Origin: Streptomyces carminius
GTDB lineage: Bacteria > Actinomycetota > Actinomycetes > Streptomycetales > Streptomycetaceae
DNA: 64,000 bases
Direction: 5' to 3'
NCBI RefSeq assembly: GCF_002794255.1
Contig: NZ_PGGW01000019.1
Coordinates: forward strand, 126,501-190,500
This document shows positions 1 through 12,450 of the stretch, piece by piece. The notes beneath the pieces are model-generated. The model made no database searches, was not told where the DNA came from, and was given only the letters and a program-made list of their open reading frames with translations. Each line of letters begins with the position of its first letter. The stretch's first letter is position 1. Both the position numbers and the translations under genes were made by a program.

Positions 1-160
1 CCGAGCGCAGATCGGTGAAGGGCGGCAGGACCGCGACCTCGACGGCCTCGTGGTCCTTGTCGTTCAGGGCGAAGGCGAGCTTCTGGACATGGGCGATGGC
101 CTCGAGGTGGTTGAGGTTCATCTTCCAGTTGCCCGCCATCAGCGGGGTGCGGGTGGCCAT
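1..160 (-). CDS. tpiA: triosephosphate isomerase, N-terminal fragment (cut by window edge)
   Basis: Reading the minus strand from the ATG at 160 gives [18 protein letters not shown], the hallmark N-terminus of triosephosphate isomerase; the GNWKMN segment carries the active-site Asn and Lys of the family. The enzyme interconverts dihydroxyacetone phosphate and glyceraldehyde 3-phosphate in the cytosol. Only about 53 codons are present because the gene runs off the left edge. It lies 6 bp downstream of pgk on the same strand, so it is very probably the last gene of a gap-pgk-tpiA glycolytic operon. Confidence 0.95.
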   Translation of the reverse strand, partial: MATRTPLMAGNWKMNLNHLEAIAHVQKLAFALNDKDHEAVEVAVLPPFTDLRS

Positions 161-166
161 CGTGTG

Positions 167-1369
167 TCAGTCCTCCAGTGCGGCGAGGCCGGGAAGTGTC
201 TTGCCCTCGAGGTACTCGAGGCTGGCGCCGCCGCCGGTCGAGATGTGCCCGAAGGCGTTCTCGTCGAAGCCCAGGATGCGGACGGCCGCGGCGGAGTCGC
301 CGCCGCCGACGACGGTGAAGGCGGAGCTGTCGATCAGCGCCCGGGCGACGGTACGGGTGCCGTCGGCGTAGTCCGGGTGCTCGAAGACGCCCATCGGGCC
401 GTTCCAGAAGACGGTGGCGGCGTCGGCGAGGCGGGCCGCGTACAGCTCGCGGCTGCGCGGGCCGATGTCCAGACCCATCAGCTCGGCCGGGATGGCGTCC
501 GCGGCGACGGTGACGGGGTCGGTGGCGGTCTTGGCGCCCAGGTCCGGGAAGGAGGCGGCGGCGACCACGTCCACCGGCAGGACGAACTCCACCCCGCGCT
601 CCTCGGCGCGCTTGAGATAGCCCTGGACGGCCGGGACCTGGTCCTCCTGGAGCAGCGAGGAACCGACCTCGTGGCCCTGCGCCTTCAGGAAGGTGTACGC
701 CATGCCGCCGCCGATGAGGATGCGGTCGGCGCGCTCCAGCAGGTGCTCGATGACACCGAGCTTGTCGGAGACCTTGGCACCGCCCAGGACCACCGCGTAC
801 GGGCGGCTGACGTCGTCGGTGAGCCGGCGCAGGACACCGACCTCGGTGGCGATGAGGTCGCCGGCGGCGTGCGGCAGCCGCGCCGGGAGGTCGTAGACCG
901 AGGCGTGGCGGCGGTGCACGGCGCCGAAGCCGTCACCGACGTAGAGGTCGGCGAGAGCGGCGAGGCGGTCCGCGAAGGCGCCGCGCTCGGCCTCGTCCTT
1001 GCTGGTCTCGCCCGCGTTGAAGCGCAGGTTCTCCAGGACCGCGACCTGCCCGCCGGCGAGGGCGGCGACGGTGGCGGCGGCGGACTCGCCGACGGTGTCG
1101 GAGGCGAACGCCACGTCCTTGCCGAGGAGTTCACCGAGCCGCCCGGCGACGGGGGCGAGGGAGAACTTCGGGTCCGGGGCGCCCTTGGGGCGGCCCAGGT
1201 GGGAGGCGACGATCACCTTCGCACCGGCCTCGGCCAGCCTGGTGATCGTCGGGAGGGCGGCGCGGATACGGCCGTCGTCGGTGATCGTCCCGCCGTCGAG
1301 CGGTACGTTCAGGTCGGCGCGGACGAAGACCCGCCTGCCCGACACGTCCAGATCGTCGATCGTCTTCAA
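167..1369 (-). CDS. pgk: phosphoglycerate kinase
   Basis: The 400-residue product has the usual PGK length and landmarks: the N-terminal substrate loop VRADLNVP (about residues 16-23), NLRFNAGE in the middle of the N-domain, and the C-terminal nucleotide-binding GGGDSAAA near residue 355 followed by [13 protein letters not shown]. It makes ATP from 1,3-bisphosphoglycerate in the cytosol. It sits 114 bp downstream of gap and 6 bp upstream of tpiA on the same strand, consistent with co-transcription of three consecutive glycolytic enzymes. Confidence 0.97.
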   Translation of the reverse strand: MKTIDDLDVSGRRVFVRADLNVPLDGGTITDDGRIRAALPTITRLAEAGAKVIVASHLGRPKGAPDPKFSLAPVAGRLGELLGKDVAFASDTVGESAAATVAALAGGQVAVLENLRFNAGETSKDEAERGAFADRLAALADLYVGDGFGAVHRRHASVYDLPARLPHAAGDLIATEVGVLRRLTDDVSRPYAVVLGGAKVSDKLGVIEHLLERADRILIGGGMAYTFLKAQGHEVGSSLLQEDQVPAVQGYLKRAEERGVEFVLPVDVVAAASFPDLGAKTATDPVTVAADAIPAELMGLDIGPRSRELYAARLADAATVFWNGPMGVFEHPDYADGTRTVARALIDSSAFTVVGGGDSAAAVRILGFDENAFGHISTGGGASLEYLEGKTLPGLAALED

Positions 1370-1483
1370 TGTACGGCTCCGTCAGTGGTGGTTTTCCGCG
1401 AGACGGGGCCCGCCGGGCGCCTCGTCGCGCCCTGCGAGCCCCGCTGTGTCACATCTCGGCGCTGCGGTGGAGCAGCAGCGCGG

Positions 1484-2503
<1,020 letters not shown>

Positions 2504-2660
2504 TTAGGTACGCCGGTGCGGACACCGGCGAATGCTGTTTGGGATGTCCCCGACCACTGCCGACCCTACCGCGCCGGGCGTCCCGGGGTGACATCGGCCA
2601 CCGCCGGGCGCGCTGCGGGCCTCGGGCCGCGGCCGGCCCGGGACGCGCCGGACCGGCGGA

Positions 2661-3638
2661 TCAGCCGACCATCTCCTCGGTCAGGGTGGACTCGGTGCCG
2701 GGGATCCCCAGATCGGCGGCGCGCTTGTCGGCCATGGCCAGCAGCCGGCGGATACGGCCCGCGACCGCGTCCTTGGTCAGCGGCGGGTCGGCGAGCGCGC
2801 CCAGCTCCTCCAGGGATGCCTGCTTGTGCTCCATCCGCAGCCGTCCGGCGGCGGCCAGGTGCTCGGGGACGTCGTCGCCGAGGATCTCCAGCGCGCGCTG
2901 CACCCGGGCCCCCGCGGCCACCGCGGCGCGGGCCGAGCGGCGCAGGTTGGCGTCGTCGAAGTTGGCCAGCCGGTTGGCCGTGGCCCGCACCTCGCGGCGC
3001 ATCCGCCGCTCCTCCCAGGCCAGCACCGACTCGTGGGCGCCCAGCCGGGTGAGCAGCGCGCCGATGGCGTCGCCGTCACGGACGACGACCCGGTCCACGC
3101 CCCGCACCTCACGGGACTTGGCGGCGATCTGGAGCCGCCGGGCGGCACCGACCAGCGCGAGGGCGGCCTCGGGACCGGGGCAGGTGATCTCCAGGGAGGA
3201 GGAGCGGCCGGGCTCGGTGAGCGAGCCGTGGGCGAGGAAGGCCCCGCGCCAGGCCGCCTCGGCGTCGCAGGTGGCGCCGGAGACCACCTGCGGCGGCAGC
3301 CCCCGCACCGGGCGGCCGCGGCCGTCGACCAGCCCGGTCTGCCGGGCGAGCTGGTCACCGCCCGCCACCACCCGTACGACGAAGCGGCTGCCCCTGCGCA
3401 GCCCGCCCGGCGCCATCACCACCAGGTCGGAGGCGTGTCCGAAGATCTCCAGGATGTCCTTGCGGAGTCTGCGGGCGGCGATGCCGGTGTCCAGCTCCGC
3501 CTCGATCACGATCCGGCCGCTCACCAGGTGCAGGCCGCCCGCGAACCGCAGGATCGACGAGACCTCCGCCTTCCGGCAGCAGGTCCTGGTGACGGGGAGC
3601 CGGGAGATCTCGTCCTTCACCGCTGCCGTCATCGCCAT
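2661..3638 (-). CDS. whiA: sporulation transcription factor WhiA
   Basis: The 325-residue protein matches WhiA along its whole length: an N-terminal LAGLIDADG-like fold that has lost nuclease activity (about residues 1-200, with [19 protein letters not shown]) and a C-terminal helix-turn-helix (about 250-310). In Streptomyces WhiA works with WhiB to switch aerial hyphae from growth to septation. Two in-frame starts exist: ATG 3638 (MAMTAAV) and ATG 3632 (MTAAV); the second makes a 4-base ATGA overlap with the upstream yvcK stop, so translational coupling favours it. It is the last gene of the rapZ-yvcK-whiA set. Confidence 0.96.
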   Translation of the reverse strand: MAMTAAVKDEISRLPVTRTCCRKAEVSSILRFAGGLHLVSGRIVIEAELDTGIAARRLRKDILEIFGHASDLVVMAPGGLRRGSRFVVRVVAGGDQLARQTGLVDGRGRPVRGLPPQVVSGATCDAEAAWRGAFLAHGSLTEPGRSSSLEITCPGPEAALALVGAARRLQIAAKSREVRGVDRVVVRDGDAIGALLTRLGAHESVLAWEERRMRREVRATANRLANFDDANLRRSARAAVAAGARVQRALEILGDDVPEHLAAAGRLRMEHKQASLEELGALADPPLTKDAVAGRIRRLLAMADKRAADLGIPGTESTLTEEMVG

Positions 3639-4648
3639 GGGCCGATCCTTCCATGCATTCGAAAAATCCGGTCGTACGCGGCCGCCAGAAGCTCCGGATC
3701 ATGCCGGGGCACACTGTCCGCACAGGCCACCGGCGCCAGCTCGACCGAGCCGCCGAGCCGCCGGGCGGCGGCACGGAGGCCCTCCTCGTCGGGCACCGCG
3801 GCCCGGTCGGCCAGCACCACGTCGAAGGCGAGTTTAGGGGCGTGTCGGGCCAAAACCTCCAAATGACGCTGCGGGGAGAAGCCCTCGGTCTCGCCCGGCT
3901 GCGGCACCAGGTTGAGCGACAGCACCCGGCGCGCCCTGGTCTCGGTGAGCGCCTGGAGCAGCTCGGGCACCAGCAGGTGCGGAATCACCGAGGAGAACCA
4001 GGAGCCGGGGCCGAGCACCACCCAGTCCGCGTCGAGAACCGCCTCGACGGCCTCCGGGACGGCCGGCGGGTCGTGCGGCACCAGGTGCACCTGCTGCACC
4101 TCGCCGGGGGTGAGGGCGACGGTGGCCTGGCCGCGGACGGTGGTGACCTCGTCGGGCAGGGCCGGATCGTGGCCGCGCACCAGGGCCCGCAGCTCCAGCG
4201 GTACGGCGGACATCGGCAGCACCCGGCCGTGCGCGCCCAGCAGCCTCCCCACCAGGTCCAGCGCCGCCACGTGGTCGCCGAGCTGCTCCCACAGGGCGAC
4301 GATGAGCAGGTTCCCCACGGCGTGCTCGTGCAGTTCGCCCCGGCTGACGAAACGGTGCTGGATCACCCGGGCCCAGGTCTGGCCCCACTCGTCGTCGCCG
4401 CACAGCGCGGCCAGGGCCTTGCGGAGGTCCCCGGGCGGCAGGACGCCCAGCTCGTCGCGGAGCCGCCCGCTGGAGCCCCCGTCGTCGGCGACGGTGACCA
4501 CGGCGGTCAGGTCCCGGGTGATGCGGCGCAGCGCGGCGAGCGAGGCGGACAGCCCCCGGCCGCCGCCCAGCGCCACCACCTTCGGTGTCCCGCCCCGGCT
4601 CGTGCGCGCGGTGACCAGGCGTTTCAGTCTCCGGGTGCGGATGTTCAC
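3629..4648 (-). CDS. yvcK: YvcK/CofD-like gluconeogenesis factor
   Basis: The 339-residue product has the glycine-rich nucleotide-sugar loop GGGRGLSAS (about 28-36) and [11 protein letters not shown] of the CofD/YvcK family. In Bacillus and mycobacteria the homologue binds UDP-sugars and is needed for growth on gluconeogenic carbon and for cell-wall shape; the same role is inferred here. The GTG at 4648 forms a GTGA overlap with the rapZ stop, and the stop overlaps the whiA start, so three consecutive genes are translationally coupled. The upstream in-frame extension to 5443 is only an open shadow of rapZ. Confidence 0.93.
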   Translation of the reverse strand: MNIRTRRLKRLVTARTSRGGTPKVVALGGGRGLSASLAALRRITRDLTAVVTVADDGGSSGRLRDELGVLPPGDLRKALAALCGDDEWGQTWARVIQHRFVSRGELHEHAVGNLLIVALWEQLGDHVAALDLVGRLLGAHGRVLPMSAVPLELRALVRGHDPALPDEVTTVRGQATVALTPGEVQQVHLVPHDPPAVPEAVEAVLDADWVVLGPGSWFSSVIPHLLVPELLQALTETRARRVLSLNLVPQPGETEGFSPQRHLEVLARHAPKLAFDVVLADRAAVPDEEGLRAAARRLGGSVELAPVACADSVPRHDPELLAAAYDRIFRMHGRIGPWR

Positions 4649-5631
4649 TCGCGTCCCATGTCCCGGTGGACGACGACCGTCTCCACGCCCTCGGCGGCCA
4701 GCCGGCGGGCCAGTTTCTCGGACATCGCGACGCTGCGGTGCTTGCCGCCGGTGCAGCCCACCGCGACGGTCACGTAGCGCTTGCCCTCGCGGCGGTAGCC
4801 GGTGGTGATGAGCTGGAGCAGTTCCGCGTAGCGGTCCAGGAACTCCTTGGCGCCGGGCTGGTCGAAGACGTACCGCGCGACCTCCTCGTTGAGACCGGTG
4901 TACGGCCGCAGCCCGGGCACCCAGTGCGGGTTGGGCAGGAAGCGGCAGTCGACCACGAGGTCGGCGTCGACGGGGAGGCCGTACTTGTAGCCGAAGGACA
5001 TCACCGTCGCCCGCAGTTCGGGCTCCTCCTCGCCCGCGAACTGGGCGTCGAGCTTGGCGCGCAGTTCGTGGACGTTGAGACCGGAGGTGTCGATGACCAG
5101 GTCGGCGTCGCCGCGCAGTTCCCGCAGCAGGTCGCGCTCGGCGGCGATGCCGTCGACGATCCGCCCGTCGCCCTGGAGCGGGTGGGGGCGGCGCACCGAC
5201 TCGAAGCGGCGCACCAGTGCGTCGTCGGAGGCCTCCAGGAAGACGACCCGCCGGGTGACGTTCCTGGCGTCGAGGTCGGCCAGGGACTCGCGCAGGTTGT
5301 CGAAGAAGCGCCGCCCCCGGACGTCGACCACGGCGGCGATCTTCGCGACGTTGCCCTGCGAGCGGGCGCCCAGGTCGACCATGGTCGGGATCAGGGCGGG
5401 CGGCAGGTTGTCCACCACGAACCAGCCGAGGTCCTCCAGGCACTTGGCGGCGGTGCTGCGGCCCGCCCCGGACATGCCGGAGATGATCACCAGTTCGGGG
5501 ATGGCGGCGCTCTTGGCGTTCTCGGCGCTCATGGGGTTCTCGGCGTCGGCCGCGCCCTCGGCGCCCCCGGTGTCCGCCGCCTTGCTCTTGTCCGTGGCCA
5601 CCTGCGCTCCGTGTTCCGTGTGCTCGCTCAT
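4645..5631 (-). CDS. rapZ: RapZ-family nucleotide-binding protein (YvcJ)
   Basis: The 328-residue protein has a Walker A motif GMSGAGRST at residues 52-60 and the RapZ C-terminal domain with [10 protein letters not shown] and [14 protein letters not shown]. In E. coli RapZ controls glucosamine-6-phosphate synthase through small RNAs; in actinobacteria it is an ATP/GTP-binding protein of unsettled target. The first 45 residues are a low-complexity Ala/Glu/Gly tail preceding the conserved domain; an internal Met at residue 34 is a possible alternative start. It heads the rapZ-yvcK-whiA cluster and lies 72 bp downstream of uvrC. Confidence 0.94.
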   Translation of the reverse strand: MSEHTEHGAQVATDKSKAADTGGAEGAADAENPMSAENAKSAAIPELVIISGMSGAGRSTAAKCLEDLGWFVVDNLPPALIPTMVDLGARSQGNVAKIAAVVDVRGRRFFDNLRESLADLDARNVTRRVVFLEASDDALVRRFESVRRPHPLQGDGRIVDGIAAERDLLRELRGDADLVIDTSGLNVHELRAKLDAQFAGEEEPELRATVMSFGYKYGLPVDADLVVDCRFLPNPHWVPGLRPYTGLNEEVARYVFDQPGAKEFLDRYAELLQLITTGYRREGKRYVTVAVGCTGGKHRSVAMSEKLARRLAAEGVETVVVHRDMGRE

Positions 5632-5703
5632 CGGTGTCTCCCCCCGCCGGCCGGCGCGCCGACGGGGCGGCCGGTGCTGTCGTTCGTACTCGTACGTGCG
5701 CGC

Positions 5704-7791
5704 CTACCCGTTCTCGGCGTGCTCGGCGCCCTCCAGGATCTCACCCGTGGCGGTGTTCACCGCCGGGGCGGGCGAGGGCGCCTGCGCCAGGGCCGCGGCG
5801 ACGGCCTCGGCGGTCTTCTGCCCGACGCCCGGCACCTCGCGGATCTGCTCGACGGTGGCGGCGCGCAGCCGTTTCACCGAGCCGAAGTGCTTGATCAGCG
5901 CCTGTCTGCGGGACTCCCCCAGGCCGGGGACGGCGTCGAGGGGGCCCGCCCGCAGCGCCCGCGACCGCTTGCCGCGCTGGTACCGGATGGCGAAGCGGTG
6001 CGCCTCGTCGCGGACCCGCTGGAGCAGGTAGAGCCCCTCGCTGGTGCGGGGCAGGACCACCGGGTCGCTCTCGCCGGGCAGCCACACCTCCTCCAGGCGC
6101 TTGGCCAGCCCGCACACGGCGACGTCGTCGATCCCGAGCTCGTCCAGGGCCCGGCGGGCGGCGGCCACCTGCGGCTGCCCGCCGTCCACCACGACCAGCT
6201 GCGGCGGATAGGCGAACCTGGGCGGCCGTCCCGTACCGGGCCCGGTCTCCTGCTGTCCGGTCACCTCCGGACCGCTCACCTCCGCACCGGTCACGTCCGC
6301 ACCGGGCGCGGCCCGCTCGGCCGGGGCGGGGCCGGCCTCGTCCCGGCCACCGGGGGCCTCCGAGGCGCCGGTGCCCCACTCCCCGGTGCGCTGCCGCTCC
6401 TGGAGATAGCGGCGGAAGCGCCGGAAGACCACCTCGTGCATCGCGCGCACGTCGTCCTGGCCGGCGAAGCCCCTGATCTGGAAGCGGCGGTACTCGCTCT
6501 TGCGGGCCAGGCCGTCCTCGAAGACCACCATCGAGGCGACCACGTCCTCACCCTGGAGATGGGAGACGTCGAAGCACTCGATGCGCAGCGGCGCCGAGTC
6601 CAGCCCCAGCGCCCCGGCGATCTCCTCCAGGGCGCGGGAGCGGGTGGTCAGGTCGGAGGCTCGTTTGGTCTTGTGCAGGACGAGGGCCTGCTGCGCGTTG
6701 CGCTGCACCGTCTCCAGCAGGGCCCGTTTGTCGCCGCGCCGCGGGACGCGCAGGTCCACGGTGGAGCCGCGCCGGTCCGCCAGCCACTGCGCGACCGGCT
6801 CCACCGGCTCCGGCAGGGCGGGGACCAGGACCTCCCTGGGCACGGCGTCGCCCCGCTCCTCGCCGTAGAGCTGCTGGAGGGCGTGCTCGACGAGTCCGGC
6901 GGCGGTGACCTCCTCCACCTTGTCGGTGACCCAGCCGCGCTGGCCGCGCACCCGGCCGCCGCGGACGTGGAAGATCTGCACGGCGGCCTCCAGTTCGTCC
7001 TCGGCGACCGCGATCAGATCGGCGTCGGTGGCGTCGGCGAGGACGACGGCGCTCTTCTCCATCGCGCGCCGCAGCGCCTCGATGTCGTCGCGCAGCCGGG
7101 CCGCCCGCTCGTACTCCGTCTCCTCGGCCGCCTCCCGCATCTCCCGCTCCAGGCGGCGCAGATGGGTCCCGGTGCGCCCGGCCATGAACTCGCAGAACTC
7201 CTCGGCGAGCAGCCGGTGGTCCTCGGCCGAGATCCGGCCGACGCAGGGGGCGGCGCACTTGCCGATGTAGCCGAGCAGGCAGGGGCGGCCGATCTGGGCG
7301 GAACGCTTGAAGACCCCGGCGGAGCAGGTCCGCACCGGGAAGACCCGCAGCAGCAGGTCCACGGTCTCGCGGATCGCCCAGGCGTGCGCGTACGGGCCGA
7401 AGTAGCGCACGCCCTTCTTCTTCGGGCCGCGCATCACCTGCACGCGCGGGAACTCCTCGTTCAGCGTCACCGCGAGGGAGGGGTAGCTCTTGTCGTCGCG
7501 GTACTTGACGTTGAACCGGGGGTCGTACTCCTTGATCCAGGAGTACTCCAGCTGGAGTGCCTCCACCTCGGTGGAGACCACCGTCCACTCCACGGAGGCG
7601 GCCGTGGTGACCATCGTGCGGGTGCGCGGGTGGAGGCCCGCCAGGTCCTGGAAGTAGTTGGCGAGCCGCTGGCGCAGGCTCTTCGCCTTCCCGACGTAGA
7701 TCACCCGGCCGTGCTCGTCGCGGAACCGGTAGACCCCCGGTGAGTCGGGGATCTCGCCCGGCCTGGGACGGTAGCTGGAGGGGTCTGCCAT
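5704..7791 (-). CDS. uvrC: excinuclease ABC subunit C
   Basis: The 695-residue protein shows UvrC architecture: GIY-YIG nuclease (about 14-95, with [19 protein letters not shown]), a Cys-bearing segment ([13 protein letters not shown]), the UvrBC contact helix pair ([17 protein letters not shown]), an RNase H-like nuclease ([10 protein letters not shown]) and C-terminal helix-hairpin-helix motifs. It makes both incisions in nucleotide excision repair with UvrA and UvrB, whose genes are 2 kb and 13 kb away. A low-complexity insertion of roughly 55 residues precedes the RNase H domain and includes a 5-residue repeat; this is longer than I expect for the family. Confidence 0.97.
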   Translation of the reverse strand: MADPSSYRPRPGEIPDSPGVYRFRDEHGRVIYVGKAKSLRQRLANYFQDLAGLHPRTRTMVTTAASVEWTVVSTEVEALQLEYSWIKEYDPRFNVKYRDDKSYPSLAVTLNEEFPRVQVMRGPKKKGVRYFGPYAHAWAIRETVDLLLRVFPVRTCSAGVFKRSAQIGRPCLLGYIGKCAAPCVGRISAEDHRLLAEEFCEFMAGRTGTHLRRLEREMREAAEETEYERAARLRDDIEALRRAMEKSAVVLADATDADLIAVAEDELEAAVQIFHVRGGRVRGQRGWVTDKVEEVTAAGLVEHALQQLYGEERGDAVPREVLVPALPEPVEPVAQWLADRRGSTVDLRVPRRGDKRALLETVQRNAQQALVLHKTKRASDLTTRSRALEEIAGALGLDSAPLRIECFDVSHLQGEDVVASMVVFEDGLARKSEYRRFQIRGFAGQDDVRAMHEVVFRRFRRYLQERQRTGEWGTGASEAPGGRDEAGPAPAERAAPGADVTGAEVSGPEVTGQQETGPGTGRPPRFAYPPQLVVVDGGQPQVAAARRALDELGIDDVAVCGLAKRLEEVWLPGESDPVVLPRTSEGLYLLQRVRDEAHRFAIRYQRGKRSRALRAGPLDAVPGLGESRRQALIKHFGSVKRLRAATVEQIREVPGVGQKTAEAVAAALAQAPSPAPAVNTATGEILEGAEHAENG
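6259..6303. repeat. three 15-bp tandem repeats inside uvrC
   Basis: Three consecutive 15-bp units (6259-6273, 6274-6288, 6289-6303) differ at only one to three positions. On the minus strand they encode the pentapeptides [10 protein letters not shown] and GPEVT. They lie in the interdomain linker of UvrC and probably expanded by slippage. Confidence 0.85.
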
Positions 7792-7889
7792 GCTGCCACC
7801 CTACTGGCGGCGTACGACGGCGGGCGGCGGGGCGCAGCGGGACGGGCGGGATCCCCGCGCCGCCCCGCGGCGGAGCCGTACCGCCGCCG

Positions 7890-8549
7890 TCACCAGCCCC
7901 GTTCGCGCCACTCGGGCAGGTGCGGCCGCTCGGCGCCCAGGGTGGTGTCGGCGCCGTGGCCGGGGTAGACCCAGGTCTCGTCGGGGAGCTCGCCGAAGAG
8001 TTTGGTCTCCACGTCGTGCAGCAGGGCGGCGAAGGCCTCGGCGTCGCCGCGGGTGTTCCCGACGCCGCCCGGGAACAGGCAGTCGCCGGTGAACACGTGC
8101 GGATGGCCGTGCGGGTCGTCGTACACCAGGGCGACGGAGCCGGGGGTGTGGCCGCGCAGGTGCCGGGCGGTGAGGGCGACCCGGCCGACGGTGACGGTGT
8201 CGCCGTCGTCCAGGAGCACGTCGGTGGGGACGGGGATGCCCTCGGCGTCGTGGCGCCCGGCGTGGGTGCGGGCGCCGGTGGCCCGGACGACGGCGTCGAG
8301 CGCCTGCCAGTGGTCGCCGTGCCGGTGGGTGGTGACGACGCCGGCGGCGAGGCCGTCCCCGCCGACGAGGTTCAGCAGGGTGTCGGGCTCGTCGGCGGCG
8401 TCGATCAGGAGCTGCTCGCCGGTGGCGCGGCAGCGCAGCAGGTAGGCGTTGTTCTCCAGGGGGCCGACCGCGGCCTTGGAGATCATCAGGTCGGTCAGCT
8501 CGTGGACGTCCGCCGGGCCGCCGGCCACGACCTTTCCTGTGTACGGCAT
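7890..8549 (-). CDS. metallo-beta-lactamase-fold hydrolase (glyoxalase II-like)
   Basis: The 219-residue protein carries the MBL signature THRHGDH (residues 74-80) plus FTGDCLFPGG and PGHG, which supply the remaining zinc ligands. The layout resembles hydroxyacylglutathione hydrolase-type thioesterases; since actinobacteria use mycothiol, a mycothiol or other thioester substrate is plausible but not shown. It is a cytosolic protein without signal peptide. It is on the same strand as the downstream uvrC (98 bp) and follows the maleylpyruvate-isomerase-family gene, which also belongs to a thiol-dependent family. Confidence 0.88.
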   Translation of the reverse strand: MPYTGKVVAGGPADVHELTDLMISKAAVGPLENNAYLLRCRATGEQLLIDAADEPDTLLNLVGGDGLAAGVVTTHRHGDHWQALDAVVRATGARTHAGRHDAEGIPVPTDVLLDDGDTVTVGRVALTARHLRGHTPGSVALVYDDPHGHPHVFTGDCLFPGGVGNTRGDAEAFAALLHDVETKLFGELPDETWVYPGHGADTTLGAERPHLPEWRERGW

Positions 8550-8615
8550 GAGGCTGCGGAACTCCTTCCGGGACGGGGTGGCACGCGGTCGGTGACCGGT
8601 CCCGCGGTCAGTCTC

Positions 8616-9356
8616 TCAGAGCGGCGGCAGGGCGGGCAGGACACCGCCGGAGACGGTGAGTCCGCCACCCGTGGTGCGTCCGGTGAGCCAGCCCATCAGC
8701 TCGGTGGGCGGTCCCGTGACGACGACCGGCTCCGTCCCGGCCGCGGCCGCGCGTCCGGTGCGCCGGACCCGGCCGTCCCCGGTCCGCAGCTCCAGGGGCG
8801 CCACACCGGGGTGCCCCGCGAAGCGCCGGACCATGTTCTCCAGTTCGCGCTCGGTGAAGTCGGCGGGCAGATCGTGCAGGGTGTAGCCGATACCGAGGTC
8901 GACATGGTGCAGTTCGACCTCGATCCGCCGGCGGAAGGGAAGCGAGGAGGCCAGGTCGGTGACGCCGTTGCGCAGCGCCACGGTGGCCCCCCACCGCTCA
9001 CCGGCGAGGGAGTCCATCGCCCGCCCGAGACGCGCGTCGGCGTCCCGCAGGTCCGCCAGCTGCGCCGCGAGGGGGCGGGGTGCGTCCCGCTCGATGTCGG
9101 CCTCGCGCGCCTCGGCGCTGGGGTACATCGGGCGCCCGGCGAGCACCCCGGCCAGGGCGTCGGCGTTGCGGGCCAGGTGCGCCAGGACATGGCCGCGGGT
9201 CCAGCCGGGCAGCAGCGAGGGCTCGGCGACGGATGCGTCGTCCAGCCCCGCCACGGCGGCCAGGAGACGTTCGGTGGACTCGCGCAGGGCGGCGAGGTCC
9301 GCCGCGGGGACGGTCGAGTCGGCGGGGCCGGCGGGGCCGGCGGCTGGTGACGTCAT
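8616..9356 (-). CDS. maleylpyruvate isomerase / DinB-like mycothiol-dependent family protein
   Basis: The 246-residue product has the N-terminal four-helix DinB/MDMPI-like domain, with LLPGWTRGHVLAHLARNAD carrying the first metal-binding His, HHVDLG further on, and a C-terminal SCP2-like portion. Family members are metal-dependent and several use mycothiol as cofactor (maleylpyruvate isomerase). The substrate here is unknown. The gene is divergent from uvrA and shares a 173-bp intergenic region with it. Confidence 0.85.
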   Translation of the reverse strand: MTSPAAGPAGPADSTVPAADLAALRESTERLLAAVAGLDDASVAEPSLLPGWTRGHVLAHLARNADALAGVLAGRPMYPSAEAREADIERDAPRPLAAQLADLRDADARLGRAMDSLAGERWGATVALRNGVTDLASSLPFRRRIEVELHHVDLGIGYTLHDLPADFTERELENMVRRFAGHPGVAPLELRTGDGRVRRTGRAAAAGTEPVVVTGPPTELMGWLTGRTTGGGLTVSGGVLPALPPL

Positions 9357-9529
9357 GATCCAAAGCTAGCTCCGTCACTCCTCCGGGTGAAGGTGGCGGG
9401 AGATGGCCGTAAATCGAAAGCGCGTGCTATAAGCTCGCGGTGCGCAAGCGATGCGACACCGCGGCGGCGCTCCCTCTACCCTGGGCGGGGGCTCCGTCCC
9501 CTCCTCCCGCACGAAAGGTGCACACCGGC

Positions 9530-12376
9530 GTGGCCGACCGTCTCATCGTCCGTGGGGCTCGCGAGCACAACCTGAAGAACGTCTCGCTCGACCTCCCCCG
9601 TGACTCCCTCATCGTCTTCACCGGGTTGTCCGGATCGGGCAAGTCCTCGCTCGCCTTCGACACCATCTTCGCCGAGGGCCAGCGCCGCTACGTGGAGTCG
9701 CTGTCCTCCTACGCCCGGCAGTTCCTGGGGCAGATGGACAAGCCGGACGTGGATTTCATCGAGGGCCTGTCCCCGGCGGTCTCCATCGACCAGAAGTCCA
9801 CCTCGCGCAACCCCCGCTCGACGGTCGGCACCATCACCGAGGTCTACGACTACCTCAGGCTGCTGTTCGCCCGCATCGGCAAGCCGCACTGCCCCGAGTG
9901 CGGCCGCCCGATCGCCCGGCAGTCCCCGCAGGCCGTCGTCGACAAGGTGCTCTCCCTCGGGGAGGGCAGCCGTTTCCAGGTGCTCTCCCCGCTGGTGCGC
10001 GAGCGCAAGGGCGAGTTCGCCGACCTCTTCGCCGAGCTGCAGGCCAAGGGGTACAGCCGGGCCCGGGTGGACGGGGCCACGGTCCAGCTGTCCGACCCGC
10101 CGAAGCTGAAGAAGCAGGAGAAGCACACGATCGAGGTGGTCGTCGACCGCCTGACGGTGAAGGAGAGCGCCAAGCGGCGGCTGACCGACTCCGTGGAGAC
10201 CGCCCTCGGACTGTCGGGCGGCATGGTGATCCTCGACTTCGTCGACCTGCCCGAGGACGACCCGCAGCGCGAGCGGATGTACTCCGAGCACCTGTACTGC
10301 CCGTACAACGACCTGTCGTTCGAGGAGCTGGAGCCCCGTTCGTTCTCCTTCAACTCGCCCTTCGGCGCCTGTCCGGAGTGCACCGGCATCGGCACCCGGA
10401 TGGAGGTCGACCCGGAGCTGATCGTCCCCGACCCGGACAAGTCACTGGACGAGGGCGCGATCCACCCCTGGTCGCACGGGCACACCAAGGAGTACTTCGG
10501 ACGGCTGGTCTCGGCGCTGGCCGACGCGCTCGGTTTCCGTACCGACATCCCCTTCGGCGGGCTGCCGGCCCGGGCGAGGAAGGCCCTGCTGAACGGCCAC
10601 CGGACCCAGATCGCGGTCCGCTACCGCAACCGCTACGGGCGGGAGCGCTCGTACACCACGGCCTTCGAGGGCGCGGTGCCCTATGTGCGGCGGCGGCACT
10701 CGGAGGCGGAGACGGACTCCAGCCGGGAGCGGTTCGAGGGCTACATGCGCGAGGTGCCCTGTCCGGCCTGCGAGGGCACGCGGCTGAAGCCGGTGGTCCT
10801 GGCCGTGACGGTGCAGGGGAGGTCGATCGCGGAGATCTCCGCGATGTCGATCAGCGAGTGCGCCGACTTCCTGCGCGTCATGGAGCTGACCGACCGGGAG
10901 AAGACCATCGCCGAGCGGGTCCTCAAGGAGGTCAACGAGCGGCTGCGGTTCCTGGTGGACGTCGGTCTGGACTACCTCTCCCTCAACCGCGCCGCCGGGA
11001 CGCTCTCGGGCGGCGAGGCGCAGCGCATCCGGCTGGCGACCCAGATCGGCTCCGGCCTGGTGGGCGTGCTCTACGTGCTGGACGAGCCGTCCATCGGGCT
11101 GCACCAGCGCGACAACCACCGGCTGATCGAGACCCTGGTGCGGCTGCGCGACCTGGGCAACACCCTGATCGTCGTGGAGCACGACGAGGACACCATCCGC
11201 ACCTCCGACTGGGTGGTGGACATCGGCCCGGGCGCGGGCGAGCACGGCGGCAAGGTGGTGCACAGCGGTCCACTGAAGGAGCTGCTCGCCAACGACGCCT
11301 CGCTGACCGGGCAGTACCTGGCGGGGCGGAAGGCGATCCCCACCCCCGCGAAGCGGCGCCCGGTGGACCGCAAGCGGGTGCTGACCGTGCGCGGAGCGCG
11401 GGAGAACAACCTGCGGAACGTCGACGTGTCCTTCCCGCTGGGGGTGCTCACCGCCGTCACGGGTGTCTCCGGCTCGGGCAAGTCCACCCTGGTCAACGAC
11501 ATCCTCTACACCCATCTGGCACGCGAGCTGAACGGCGCCAGGGCGGTACCGGGCCGGCATGTGCGGGTCGAGGGCGACGACCTGGTGGACAAGGTCGTCC
11601 ATGTCGACCAGTCCCCCATCGGCCGCACCCCCCGCTCCAACCCGGCCACCTACACGGGTGTCTTCGACCATGTGCGCAAGCTGTTCGCGGAGACCACCGA
11701 GGCGAAGGTGCGCGGTTACCTGCCGGGGCGGTTCTCCTTCAACGTCAAGGGCGGCCGCTGCGAGAACTGCTCCGGCGACGGCACCATCAAGATCGAGATG
11801 AACTTCCTGCCGGACGTGTACGTGCCGTGCGAGGTCTGCCACGGCGCGCGCTACAACCGGGAGACCCTGGAGGTGCACTACAAGGGCAGGTCCATCGCCG
11901 AGGTGCTGGACATGCCGATCGAGGAGGCGCTGGAGTTCTTCGAGGCGGTCCCGGCCATCGCCCGCCATCTGCGCACCCTCAACGACGTCGGGCTCGGTTA
12001 CGTCCGGCTCGGCCAGTCCGCGCCCACCCTCTCCGGTGGCGAGGCACAGCGGGTGAAGCTCGCCTCGGAACTGCAGCGGCGCTCCACCGGGCGCACGGTC
12101 TACGTGCTGGACGAACCCACCACCGGCCTGCACTTCGAGGACATCCGCAAGCTGATCGGGGTGCTGTCCGGGCTGGTGGACAAGGGCAACACCGTCATCG
12201 TCATCGAGCACAACCTCGATGTGATCAAGACGGCCGACTGGATAGTCGACATGGGCCCGGAGGGTGGCAGCGGCGGCGGCCTGGTCGTCGCCGAGGGCAC
12301 CCCGGAGGAGGTCGCGGCGGCTCCCGAGAGCCACACCGGCAAGTTCCTCCAGAGCCTTCTGCCGCTGAAGCCGTGA
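9530..12376 (+). CDS. uvrA: excinuclease ABC subunit A
   Basis: The protein (948 residues from GTG 9530) has two ABC ATPase halves: Walker [11 protein letters not shown] near residue 31 and [10 protein letters not shown] near 650, each with an LSGGEAQR signature, plus Cys-rich zinc modules ([15 protein letters not shown] with CEVCHG). It recognises DNA damage and loads UvrB. I chose GTG 9530 because [16 protein letters not shown] is the standard UvrA N-terminus; GTG 9518 is also in frame. A TATAAG sequence near 9427 inside TGCTATAAG could be an extended -10 element, but no good -35 partner is visible. Confidence 0.97.
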   Translation: MADRLIVRGAREHNLKNVSLDLPRDSLIVFTGLSGSGKSSLAFDTIFAEGQRRYVESLSSYARQFLGQMDKPDVDFIEGLSPAVSIDQKSTSRNPRSTVGTITEVYDYLRLLFARIGKPHCPECGRPIARQSPQAVVDKVLSLGEGSRFQVLSPLVRERKGEFADLFAELQAKGYSRARVDGATVQLSDPPKLKKQEKHTIEVVVDRLTVKESAKRRLTDSVETALGLSGGMVILDFVDLPEDDPQRERMYSEHLYCPYNDLSFEELEPRSFSFNSPFGACPECTGIGTRMEVDPELIVPDPDKSLDEGAIHPWSHGHTKEYFGRLVSALADALGFRTDIPFGGLPARARKALLNGHRTQIAVRYRNRYGRERSYTTAFEGAVPYVRRRHSEAETDSSRERFEGYMREVPCPACEGTRLKPVVLAVTVQGRSIAEISAMSISECADFLRVMELTDREKTIAERVLKEVNERLRFLVDVGLDYLSLNRAAGTLSGGEAQRIRLATQIGSGLVGVLYVLDEPSIGLHQRDNHRLIETLVRLRDLGNTLIVVEHDEDTIRTSDWVVDIGPGAGEHGGKVVHSGPLKELLANDASLTGQYLAGRKAIPTPAKRRPVDRKRVLTVRGARENNLRNVDVSFPLGVLTAVTGVSGSGKSTLVNDILYTHLARELNGARAVPGRHVRVEGDDLVDKVVHVDQSPIGRTPRSNPATYTGVFDHVRKLFAETTEAKVRGYLPGRFSFNVKGGRCENCSGDGTIKIEMNFLPDVYVPCEVCHGARYNRETLEVHYKGRSIAEVLDMPIEEALEFFEAVPAIARHLRTLNDVGLGYVRLGQSAPTLSGGEAQRVKLASELQRRSTGRTVYVLDEPTTGLHFEDIRKLIGVLSGLVDKGNTVIVIEHNLDVIKTADWIVDMGPEGGSGGGLVVAEGTPEEVAAAPESHTGKFLQSLLPLKP

Positions 12377-12450
12377 ACGGCCCGGAGGCACACCCCCGGA
12401 GGCAGGAGGGGCCGGAAGAGGCGGGGAGACCCGCAGAGCAGGGAACGAGC

